From positions 62,001 to 126,000 of the forward strand of contig JAJPGV010000030.1 in the NCBI GenBank assembly GCA_021325635.1: a stretch of 64,000 bases of DNA, in the 5' to 3' direction. The position numbers and the translations under genes were made by a program. The notes beneath the pieces are model-generated. The model searched no databases and was not told the origin of the DNA. It saw only the letters and a program-made list of their open reading frames with translations. Each line of letters starts with the position of its first letter. The first letter of the stretch is position 1. Below are positions 37,374 to 45,739 of the stretch, in pieces. Source of the stretch: Chloroflexota bacterium (GTDB taxonomy: Bacteria > Chloroflexota > JAJPGV01).

Positions 37374-38302
37374 CGCCGACCGCGCACGTGCTTGCCCCAC
37401 TGCACGCCGGCCGTCAGGCTCGCCGCCAGCGCGGCCGTCACCGTCATCAGCTCCACCGCCTGGCGGATACTGCGCGGGCGCAGGTTGGCTTCAGGGCCGC
37501 TGCCCAGGCGGTAGTGGCCGACCTTCTCGAGGGGCACGTCCAGCGCTCCCGCGGCCGCGGCCATGGGCCAGCCGGCGTTGGGACTCTCGGTGCGACGGTG
37601 ATCCCGGAGGGCTGTCTGCCAGGCGGCGCGGGCAGGCCTGCCGGTGAGGGCCGCGGCCGCCGCCAGCAGCAGGGCGGTGAGTCGGGCCGGCAGCCAGTTG
37701 AGGGCGTCGTCCAGCCGTGCGGCGGCTTTCCCCAGGTACTCATAGTGACCGTGGTAGCCAATCATCGCGTCGGCCGTATTGACGAAGCGGTAGGCCACGG
37801 CGCCGGGGACACCCAGCAGCAGATACCAGAAGAGCGGGCCAACGAAGCTGTCCACGCTATTTTCCGCCACCGATTCGATCGTCGCCGCGGCGACCTGGCG
37901 GTCCGAGAGCGTCGCCGTGTCGCGGCTGACGAGGTGCTGCAGGCTCGCTCTCGCGGCCACCACGTCCTGGCGCAGCAGGTCGCGTTCCACCTGGATCGCT
38001 CGCCGTGCGAGCTGGGCCAGGGAGAAGGTCGATTTGAACAGCCACGCCGCTGCCAGCACGTAGGCCAGTTTGCCGGCTCGGCGGGACAGTGCCAGTGCGA
38101 GACGCGCCGTGGCATAGCTCAGCCCGGCCCCGGTCACGACGGCAGCCGTACCGTAAACGAGCTCAGCCTCGGGCCGGCTTGGCCGTCTCGCGTCGATCCA
38201 GCCGATTGCCCGGCCCATCCATACCACAGGGTGCAGCGGCGTGGGAGGCTCCCCAAGCAGCAGATCGATGGCCAGCGCCAGCGGAAGCACCGCCACGCTC
38301 AC
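37370..38302 (-). CDS. cbiB: Adenosylcobinamide-phosphate synthase
   Basis: Integral membrane enzyme that attaches aminopropanol phosphate to cobyric acid. The family signature DLLLGEPPTPLHPVVWMGRAIG opens the protein; ESVAENSVDSFVGPLFWYLLLG and GVPGAVAYRFVNTADAMIGY lie in the middle, with several hydrophobic helices. The length of 310 residues is normal. GTG at 38302 overlaps the folC stop (GTGA). Naming differs between species (CbiB or CobD); cbiB is used here because cobD is taken by the decarboxylase. Confidence 0.95.
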   Translation of the reverse strand: MSVAVLPLALAIDLLLGEPPTPLHPVVWMGRAIGWIDARRPSRPEAELVYGTAAVVTGAGLSYATARLALALSRRAGKLAYVLAAAWLFKSTFSLAQLARRAIQVERDLLRQDVVAARASLQHLVSRDTATLSDRQVAAATIESVAENSVDSFVGPLFWYLLLGVPGAVAYRFVNTADAMIGYHGHYEYLGKAAARLDDALNWLPARLTALLLAAAAALTGRPARAAWQTALRDHRRTESPNAGWPMAAAAGALDVPLEKVGHYRLGSGPEANLRPRSIRQAVELMTVTAALAASLTAGVQWGKHVRGRR

Positions 38303-39645
38303 AGCGGATCCTGGTCCTGCGGCGGGACCAAGCCGAAAGCGACCCGCGCTTCTCCGGTGAGGAACAGGGTTCCGGTGATCACCGTGAGGTCGGGGCTGTC
38401 CGCGGCGGGAAGTGTGGCCAGGGCCCCCGATAGATCCCTGGTCAACCGCGCTCCGGGAAAGTGCCGGGCGAGGTCGGCCGGTTCGGCCGCGCGCGGATGC
38501 TGAGAGCGGGTCAGGACGACGTCGGCCGGTAGACCGTTCAAGACCCTGGCAATGCCGCCGATGTCTTTGTCGGCCGAGAAGCCGGCGATGATACGCAGCC
38601 GGCGAAAGTCGAAGTGCCGCCGCAGCGCCGCCACGAGCGCTTCTATGGAAGCCACGTTCTGAGCGCCGTCGGTCACCACCAAGGGACGTTTGCTCACGAT
38701 CTCGAGCCGGCCGGGCCAGCGAACCTTCGCCAGCCCTGCGGCGATTGCCTCATCGTCGATTTCCCAGAGGCGGGCGGCGGCAGCAGCCACGCCTGCATTC
38801 ACGAGCTGGTGCGTGCCCAGCAGCGGCAGCATGGCCGGCTGGCCGGCGCTCACGTATTGCGAGCTCTGACAGCCGGGCAGGGTCATTTGCTGTCCCACTA
38901 CCTCCGGCAGCGGCTCCCCGGCGCGAAGACGAACGGGAGCGGCCGCCTCGAGAGCGGGCGGCGCTATCCGGAATGGCGCATGTCGCTCCGCTGCGATGCG
39001 GCGCAGCACCTCCAGCGCCTCGTCCTCTTGGGGCGCGCTGACGATAGGGGTGCGCTCTTTGATGATTCCCGCCTTCTCGGTGGCGATAGCCGTCAGTGTG
39101 TCGCCCAGGACGGCCATGTGGTCGAAGCTGATAGGCGCGAAGATGGAGAGGTCGGGCTCCAGCACGTTGGTGGCGTCGAGACGTCCGCCCAGACCGACCT
39201 CGACGACCGCTCGCTCGACGGCCTGGTTAGCAAAGTGCTGGAAGGCGATAAGTGTGCCCAGCTCGTAGGTCGTCGGTGCGCCCAGCGCAGACGGGTCGTA
39301 CGCCTGCAGCAGCTGCTGCACGCCGGCGATCAGCTCGGCGAGCTCGGCCGCTGAGATCGGTGCGCTGTTGACGCGAATGCGCTCACGGTGGGTCGTCAGG
39401 TGGGGCGAGGAGTAGAAGCCCGTGCGTAGACCCGAAGCCTGGACGGCGGAGGCCAGCATCGCGGCGGTGGAGCCCTTGCCCTTGGTCCCGGCGATCAGGG
39501 CCGATCGAAAGCGCTGCTGGGGATTGCCGGCCAGCTCGAGCAGGCGGCGCATGCGGTCCAGTCGCATGTCCGTGCGCGGCGACATGGCTGACACCTCGTA
39601 GTTGGCGAACGAATAGAGGTAGGCCAGCGCGGAAGGGTAGTCCAT
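38299..39645 (-). CDS. folC: Folylpolyglutamate / dihydrofolate synthase
   Basis: Mur-ligase-family enzyme that adds glutamate to folates and often also makes dihydrofolate from dihydropteroate. Visible are the ATP loop AGTKGKGSTAAML, SPHLTTHRERI, the helix VVEVGLGGRLDATNV, SFDHMAVLGDTL and TDGAQNVASIEAL. The length of 448 residues is normal. It sits between cobS and cbiB with overlaps at both ends (TGATG with cobS, GTGA with cbiB), so folate tailoring is tied to cobalamin synthesis in this operon. Confidence 0.95.
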   Translation of the reverse strand: MDYPSALAYLYSFANYEVSAMSPRTDMRLDRMRRLLELAGNPQQRFRSALIAGTKGKGSTAAMLASAVQASGLRTGFYSSPHLTTHRERIRVNSAPISAAELAELIAGVQQLLQAYDPSALGAPTTYELGTLIAFQHFANQAVERAVVEVGLGGRLDATNVLEPDLSIFAPISFDHMAVLGDTLTAIATEKAGIIKERTPIVSAPQEDEALEVLRRIAAERHAPFRIAPPALEAAAPVRLRAGEPLPEVVGQQMTLPGCQSSQYVSAGQPAMLPLLGTHQLVNAGVAAAAARLWEIDDEAIAAGLAKVRWPGRLEIVSKRPLVVTDGAQNVASIEALVAALRRHFDFRRLRIIAGFSADKDIGGIARVLNGLPADVVLTRSQHPRAAEPADLARHFPGARLTRDLSGALATLPAADSPDLTVITGTLFLTGEARVAFGLVPPQDQDPL

Positions 39646-40487
39646 CAGGACAGCAGCGGCACGAGGGTGAACAGCGTCGCGATCTGGACGACCTCGTTGA
39701 CCGCGCCGTAGCAGTCCCCGGTCAGGCCGGGCAGCCTGGTCATGAGGTACATGCCCGCCAGTATCGCGCTTGCCAGCCCCGCCGCCGCCGCGAACAGGCC
39801 GGAGCTGCCGAGCAGCGCATAACCCACCACCGCGGCCAGAAGGAGGTTCGGAAGCAGGGACCAGCGGCTGCCGAAGTCATAGAAGTCGCGCCCCAAGCCC
39901 GTGGAGCGGGCGTACGGGAAGAGGGCGAGAGCCAGGACCATGCCGGCGCGAGAGGTCGTGGCCATCACCAGCATGGCAGCGTAGTGATGCTCGCCGGTGA
40001 GGTCTACGGCGCACGTCCACCACAGCAGGACGTCCAGCGCGGCTCCGGCTACGCCGAAGGCGCCGCTGCGACTGTCGCGCATGATTTCCAGGCGCTGCTC
40101 TTTCGTCCGATGGCTGAAGATGCCGTCGCACGTATCCATGAGGCCGTCGAAATGCAGTCCTCCGGTGACCAGCAGCAGCACCGCCAACATGAGCCCGTTG
40201 GTGACGTCGGCCGGCCACCAGCGGCGCGTCGCGAAATCCAGCCCGACCAGCAGTCCGCCGATCATCAGACCGACCAGCCCGAAGAAGTGCAGGCTGCGGC
40301 CGCGATCCTTCGGCTGCTGCTCGCCACCAAGGCGCAAGCGCCACACGGTCAGGAAGCCCAGCGCGGCGAAGAAGGGCCGGACGAGGAGGTCGTTCAGCGT
40401 CGTCGTGCGCGGCTGAGGAGCCGGGTCAAGACGTGGCGCCGCTTTCAGCCTGCTTGTCGAGCGCCTCGGACACGCCGGCGTCGCCAA
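39645..40487 (-). CDS. cobS: Cobalamin synthase (adenosylcobinamide-GDP ribazoletransferase)
   Basis: Membrane enzyme that joins the lower-ligand nucleotide to adenosylcobinamide-GDP. Family motifs: FFGLVGLMIGGLLVG, LLLVTGGLHFDGLMDTCDGIFS with the metal-binding Asp residues, and MRDSRSGAFGVAGAALDVLL, among several hydrophobic helices. The frame is open from TTG 40487, 62 bases inside cobT, but the first 30 residues look non-native. The family normally begins about where CTG stands at 40397 (LNDLLVRPFFAALGFLT). The true start may therefore be this CTG. Confidence 0.92.
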   Translation of the reverse strand: MATPACPRRSTSRLKAAPRLDPAPQPRTTTLNDLLVRPFFAALGFLTVWRLRLGGEQQPKDRGRSLHFFGLVGLMIGGLLVGLDFATRRWWPADVTNGLMLAVLLLVTGGLHFDGLMDTCDGIFSHRTKEQRLEIMRDSRSGAFGVAGAALDVLLWWTCAVDLTGEHHYAAMLVMATTSRAGMVLALALFPYARSTGLGRDFYDFGSRWSLLPNLLLAAVVGYALLGSSGLFAAAAGLASAILAGMYLMTRLPGLTGDCYGAVNEVVQIATLFTLVPLLS

Positions 40488-41478
40488 AGGTCGCCATCTC
40501 CGCCAGGATCTTCGCCGCGGCTTCGACGATAGACATGGCCAGCGCGGCGCCGGTGCCTTCGCCGAGGCGCAGGTCGAGTGACAGCAGTGGCAGCTGGCTC
40601 AGTCGGTTGAGCACGATGGCATGGCCAATCTCCACCGAGCGATGGGCCGCGAAGGTGTAATCCATGGCTGCGCCGCACAGCTCCGAGGCGATCAGCTGCC
40701 CGGCACCGGAGATGAAGCCGTCGACGATGACCGGCACGCGCCGCGACGCGGCGCCCAGGATAACGCCGGCGATCGCCCCTATCTCGAATCCGCCGACCTT
40801 GGCCAATATGTCGAGGGCGTCCTGCCTATCCGGTTGATTCACGCGCAGCGCCTGCTCGATGACTGCTACTTTGCGCTCGAACTGCTCGTCACTCACACCG
40901 GTCCCGCGGCCCGTCACCTGCCGCACCGGATGGCCGGTGATCGCCGCCACCACCGCGCTGCTGGCAGTGGTGTTGCCGATGCCCATGTCTCCGGTTGCCA
41001 GAAGCGTGGCTCCCCCGTCGATCTCCTCGCAGGCGGCCGCGACGCCGCGTTCGACGCAGTCCCGCGCCTGTTCCGGTGTCATTGCCGCCCCGTGGGCGAA
41101 GTTGGCGGTGGGCCTGCCCACGCCCATGTCCACGACTCGTACCTCAGCGCCCACGTGGCGTGCCAGGACGTTGATCGCGGCTCCGCCGGCATCGAAGTTG
41201 GCCACCATCTGCGGCGTCACCTCGGCCGGGTAGGCCGAGACGCCTTCCGCCGTCACGCCGTGGTCGGCGGCCATGACGATGATCACCTTACGGCCAATTC
41301 GCGGGATTCGCTGCCCGGTGATCCCGGCCAGCCGGATGCTGATCTCCTCCAGCCGGCCGAGCGCTCCCTGCGGCTTGGTCAAGATGTCCTGCCGGGCCCG
41401 CGCGGCCTCCATGGCGCCCTGATCGAGCGGCCGAATGCCCGCGATGGTTTCCGCTATCGAGATGCTCACGGCTGCCAT
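40426..41478 (-). CDS. cobT: Nicotinate-nucleotide:dimethylbenzimidazole phosphoribosyltransferase
   Basis: Activates the lower-ligand base to its riboside phosphate. Diagnostic segments: TKPQGALGRLEEISIRLAG, VMAADHGVTAEGVSAYP, GGAAINVLARHVGAEV, LATGDMGIGNTTASSAVV and a C-terminal LRLGEGTGAALAMSIVEAA with the catalytic Glu. The length of 350 residues is normal. It is the first gene of a nine-gene operon in which all neighbours overlap. Only 41 bases separate it from the divergent antitoxin gene, so there is no room for a B12 riboswitch. Confidence 0.97.
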   Translation of the reverse strand: MAAVSISIAETIAGIRPLDQGAMEAARARQDILTKPQGALGRLEEISIRLAGITGQRIPRIGRKVIIVMAADHGVTAEGVSAYPAEVTPQMVANFDAGGAAINVLARHVGAEVRVVDMGVGRPTANFAHGAAMTPEQARDCVERGVAAACEEIDGGATLLATGDMGIGNTTASSAVVAAITGHPVRQVTGRGTGVSDEQFERKVAVIEQALRVNQPDRQDALDILAKVGGFEIGAIAGVILGAASRRVPVIVDGFISGAGQLIASELCGAAMDYTFAAHRSVEIGHAIVLNRLSQLPLLSLDLRLGEGTGAALAMSIVEAAAKILAEMATFGDAGVSEALDKQAESGATS

Positions 41479-41497
41479 TGTCGCATCAGCCGCGGTG

Positions 41498-41519
41498 CCC
41501 TATAGGCTACCCTATATCA
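41498..41519. promoter_or_regulatory. Direct-repeat promoter region of the VapBC pair
   Basis: CCCTATA occurs twice with a 5-base gap between copies. TACCCT at 41508-41513 stands 6 bases before the GTG at 41520 and may be a -10 box. Such repeats often bind the antitoxin itself. The same DNA would include part of the promoter of divergent cobT. Confidence 0.4.
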
Positions 41520-41801
41520 GTGAAGAAGACGAGTGTCTACCTGAACAATGAAGAGCTTGTGGCACTCAAGCGTGTCGCGGAGCGGGAACACCGATCCCAG
41601 GCGGAGGTCGTACGGGAGGCGATCCTGCAATACGCTCGGCAGTCACCCGACCGCGATTTCGCACTCGCCCGAAATAGCGAATTTGCTCCACGCGCCGCGG
41701 GGGCGCCGCGATTCATCGAGGAGATCCCCGAGGCAGAGCTCATGGCCGGCTTCGGCGCGGATTCGTTCGGAGCCGAGCCCGCGGGCAAACCGCCGGCGTG
41801 A
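41520..41801 (+). CDS. Ribbon-helix-helix antitoxin (VapB-like)
   Basis: A 93-residue protein with an N-terminal ribbon-helix-helix domain (KKTSVYLNNEELVALKRVAE, then RSQAEVVREAILQY), the DNA-binding part of CopG-type antitoxins. The Pro/Gly-rich C-terminus probably wraps the toxin. The GTG at 41520 gives the family's compact start; an ATG at 41478 in frame would overlap the cobT start. It overlaps the toxin gene by 4 bases (GTGA). Confidence 0.85.
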   Translation: MKKTSVYLNNEELVALKRVAEREHRSQAEVVREAILQYARQSPDRDFALARNSEFAPRAAGAPRFIEEIPEAELMAGFGADSFGAEPAGKPPA

Positions 41802-42226
41802 GCCTCGTCGTCGATACTGCTCCCCTGGTCGTACTCGGTACGCCGGACCATCCACAGCGGGCGGCTGTGACGGCGCTCCTGCAGGCCGAGCCTGGCGACC
41901 TCGTAATCACCGGGCAGGTCACCGCGGAAGTCGACTATCTGCTGTCCGAGCGAGTCGGCACCGCTGCCCGGCGCCGTTTTCTCGACGATCTTGTGGCCGG
42001 CCGGTTTACGTTCTTTTGTCTAGAACCGTCCGACTATGAGCTGGCACGGACCTTCGACCGGCAGTATGCCGGGCTGAACCTGGGGTTGGCCGATCTATCC
42101 ATCGTGGTTGCCGCCTTCCGGACTGGGACAAGGCGCATCTTGACGTACGATCAGCGGCATTTCCGCGCCATACGTCCGCTGGATGGCGGCAGCTACGTTA
42201 TTCTCCCCGCCGACGGGCCCGGCTGA
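41798..42226 (+). CDS. vapC: PIN-domain toxin (VapC-like)
   Basis: A 142-residue PIN-domain ribonuclease. The acidic active-site residues are visible as VVDTAPLV (first Asp), TAEVDYLL (Glu), LGLADLSIVVAA (Asp) and LTYDQRHF (last Asp). VapC toxins cut tRNA or rRNA when the antitoxin is lost. It follows the ribbon-helix-helix gene with a GTGA overlap, the classic toxin-antitoxin arrangement. Confidence 0.88.
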   Translation: MSLVVDTAPLVVLGTPDHPQRAAVTALLQAEPGDLVITGQVTAEVDYLLSERVGTAARRRFLDDLVAGRFTFFCLEPSDYELARTFDRQYAGLNLGLADLSIVVAAFRTGTRRILTYDQRHFRAIRPLDGGSYVILPADGPG

Positions 42227-42264
42227 GCGTCGTTGTAACGCCGGACGTCAGTTCGGCGGCGCGG

Positions 42265-43812
42265 CTATACGCCGGCCGGCGCCTTCGCTCGCAGGTCCTT
42301 GCGTGAGGCCACGATCTTGTTGAGCGCGTTAACGTAGGCCTGCGCGCTGGCGATCAAGATGTCGGTGTCGGCGCCGCGGCCGATGAACTGCTCGTTCTGG
42401 CTCTCCACCCGGATCGTCACGTTGGCCACCGCGTCGATGCCCTCGGTCACGGACTGGACGGTGTACTCGGTGAGCTTGTTCGGAACCCCGACGACCTTGT
42501 TGATGGCCTTGTAGGTGGCGTCGACCGGGCCGGTGCCGATGGCCGACTCGGTCATCTCCTGGCCGTCCGCGTTCACCAGGCGCACTGAGGCTGTAGGCAT
42601 GCCGTTGGGGAATGCGGTGTTGATGTTGACCGCCTGCAGGCGGATGGCCTCGTGGGCAATGCGCATCTCGTCGCTGACGATGGCCTCCAGGTCGAGGTCA
42701 CCGACCTCCTTCTTCTTGTCGGCGACGTCGAGGAAGCGCTCCCATGCCTTGTCCAGATCCTTGCCGGTCAGGACGAAGCCCAGCTTCTCGAGCCGGTGCT
42801 GGAACGCGTGGCGGCCCGAACGCGCGGTGAGGACGATGTTGCTTTCGACCCAGCCCACCTCTTCGGGCGTCATGATCTCGTAGTTCAGCCGGTCCTTCAG
42901 CACGCCGTCCTGGTGGATGCCCGAAGCATGGGCGAACGCGTTGGCGCCGACGACGGCCTTGTTGGCCTGCACCGGCATGGACATCAGCGTGCTCACCAGC
43001 CGGCTGGTCTGAACCAGCTGCGTCGAATCGACGCCGGTCTCGTAGCCATAGGCGTGCAGCCGCTTCTTGATGGTCATGACGATCTCTTCGAGCGAGGCAT
43101 TTCCGGCGCGCTCGCCGATGCCGTTGATGGTGCACTCGATGCGGCGGGCGCCGTTCATCACCGCGGCGATGCTGTTGGCCACAGCGTTCCCCAGGTCGTT
43201 GTGGCAGTGCACAGAGATGGTGGCATCGTTGGCGTTGGGCACGAACTTGAACACGTTGGCGATCAGCTCACCCCATTCCTGGGGCAGGACGTAGCCCGTG
43301 GTGTCCGGGATGTTGATGACCGTGGCGCCGGCCTTGATCATCTCGTGGATGGTCTCGTACAGGTACTCAGGATCGGCGCGGCCGGCGTCTTCGGGCGAAT
43401 ACTCGACCTCATCGCAGTAGCGCTTGGCGTACTGCACCGCCCTGATGCCCTGCTGCAGCACCTCCGCGCGCGTCTTCTTCAGCTTTCGTTCGATGTGGAT
43501 GTCCGAGACGGATAGGACGATGTGGATCTGCTTCTTCTCGGCGTCCTTGACCGCCTCCCAGACGGCGTCGATGTCTTTCTCCACGGCCCGGCCCAGGCCG
43601 GTGATCGTTGGCCCCTTGACCTGCCGGGCGATGGTCTGCACCGCCTGGAAATCGCCTGGCGATGAAATGGGGAAGCCTGCTTCGATAACGTCCACGCCCA
43701 GCCGGGCAAGCTGGTGGGCAATCTCGATCTTCTCGGGATAGGTAAGGGAGCAGCCGGGTGACTGCTCGCCGTCCCGCAGCGTGGTGTCGAAGATCGCGAT
43801 GTGCTGAGCCAT
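42265..43812 (-). CDS. leuA: 2-isopropylmalate synthase
   Basis: First enzyme of leucine synthesis (acetyl-CoA plus 2-ketoisovalerate). The HMGL-like barrel has [12 protein letters not shown], the metal-binding [15 protein letters not shown] and [14 protein letters not shown]. The C-terminal regulatory domain, which binds leucine, starts about residue 390. The length of 515 residues is normal. Start ATG at 43812 follows AGGAGG. It lies downstream of ilvB-ilvN-ilvC in the same direction, but a 314-base repeat tract separates it from ilvC. Confidence 0.97.
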   Translation of the reverse strand: MAQHIAIFDTTLRDGEQSPGCSLTYPEKIEIAHQLARLGVDVIEAGFPISSPGDFQAVQTIARQVKGPTITGLGRAVEKDIDAVWEAVKDAEKKQIHIVLSVSDIHIERKLKKTRAEVLQQGIRAVQYAKRYCDEVEYSPEDAGRADPEYLYETIHEMIKAGATVINIPDTTGYVLPQEWGELIANVFKFVPNANDATISVHCHNDLGNAVANSIAAVMNGARRIECTINGIGERAGNASLEEIVMTIKKRLHAYGYETGVDSTQLVQTSRLVSTLMSMPVQANKAVVGANAFAHASGIHQDGVLKDRLNYEIMTPEEVGWVESNIVLTARSGRHAFQHRLEKLGFVLTGKDLDKAWERFLDVADKKKEVGDLDLEAIVSDEMRIAHEAIRLQAVNINTAFPNGMPTASVRLVNADGQEMTESAIGTGPVDATYKAINKVVGVPNKLTEYTVQSVTEGIDAVANVTIRVESQNEQFIGRGADTDILIASAQAYVNALNKIVASRKDLRAKAPAGV

Positions 43813-43831
43813 TCTGCTTGCCTCCTGAGTG

Positions 43832-44145
43832 GTCGTTAGACGCTAGTCGTTAGACGCTAGGCGCTAGGCGCTAGGCGCTAGGCGCTAGGCGCTAGGCGCT
43901 GGTCGCTGGTCGCTGGTCGCTGGTGGCCAGGCGCGAGTCGCTGGTCGCTGGTCGCAGGCGCGAGACGTTGGTCGCCAGGCGCTGGTCGCTGGGCGTGAGG
44001 CGCGAGACGCTGGTCGCCAGGCGCTGGTCGCTGGGCGTGAGGCGCGAGGCGTTGGTCGCCAGGCGCTGGTCGCTGGGCGTGAGGCGCGAGGCGCCCGCCG
44101 CTGGCACTCTTCACTCTTCACTCTTCACTCTTCACTCTTCACTCC
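43832..44145. repeat. Heptamer repeat tract B with 42-base higher-order units
   Basis: Composed almost entirely of 7-base units. It begins with GTCGTTA and GACGCTA alternating, then GGCGCTA repeated, then GTCGCTG repeated. Three tandem 42-base units follow (43967-44008, 44009-44050, 44051-44092), each of six different heptamers (GTTGGTC, GCCAGGC, GCTGGTC, GCTGGGC, GTGAGGC, GCGAGAC or close variants). The last part is five copies of ACTCTTC (44106-44140), stopping 5 bases from the ilvC stop codon. Confidence 0.95.
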
Positions 44146-45165
<1,020 letters not shown>

Positions 45166-45187
45166 CTATGTAATGGCGCTCTTACGC

Positions 45188-45739
45188 CTATTCGTCGTCC
45201 AGGACCCTGGTGGCCCCACTGGCGCCGCGCAGCATTGCCACGCGGCCGGTACGTGAGATCTCCTTGATGCCGAAACGGCGCAGCAAGGAGATCAGCGAGT
45301 CGATCTTGTCCTCTTCGCCGGTGCACTCGACGATGACCGAATCGATGGCCACGTCCACGATGCGTGCCCGGTAGATGTCGGCCATCTGCATGACTTCGGC
45401 CCGCGTCTGACTGTTGCACGAAACCTTGATGAGGGCCAGCTCGCGGGCGACTACCTTGTCTTCGCTCAGGTCGGTCACCTTGAGGACCTCGATGACCTTG
45501 TAGAGCTGCTTGGTGATCTGCTCCAGCACGCTCTCGTCGGCGTCGACTACGAGCGTGAGGCGCGAGAGGTTAGCGGTCTCGGTCGGGCCCACGGTCATGC
45601 TGGCGATGTTGAAGCCCCGGGCGCGAAACAGGCTGACCACGCGGTTCAGCGCCCCGGGCTCGTCCTCCAGCAGCGCCACGATGGTGTGGCGCTCCAGCCC
45701 GTTGGCGCTAACGGCCACGTTTGCCCTGTTTCGAGCCAT
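45188..45739 (-). CDS. ilvN: Acetolactate synthase small subunit
   Basis: Regulatory subunit that activates IlvB and confers valine feedback inhibition. The N-terminal ACT domain is clear: HTIVALLEDEPGALNRVVSLF, RGFNIASMTVGPTE and RLTLVVDADESVLEQITKQLYKV. A C-terminal ACT-like half (RAEVMQMADIYRARIVDV) follows. The length of 183 residues is usual. Its start overlaps the ilvB end by 32 bases. Confidence 0.96.
   Translation of the reverse strand: MARNRANVAVSANGLERHTIVALLEDEPGALNRVVSLFRARGFNIASMTVGPTETANLSRLTLVVDADESVLEQITKQLYKVIEVLKVTDLSEDKVVARELALIKVSCNSQTRAEVMQMADIYRARIVDVAIDSVIVECTGEEDKIDSLISLLRRFGIKEISRTGRVAMLRGASGATRVLDDE

Noticed and set aside
41479-41519. Cobalamin riboswitch upstream of cobT
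   Set aside because: Only 41 bases separate cobT from the divergent gene, too short for the aptamer, and no B12 box is seen.
43832-44145. CRISPR array
   Set aside because: The repeats are directly tandem with no unique spacers and no cas genes.
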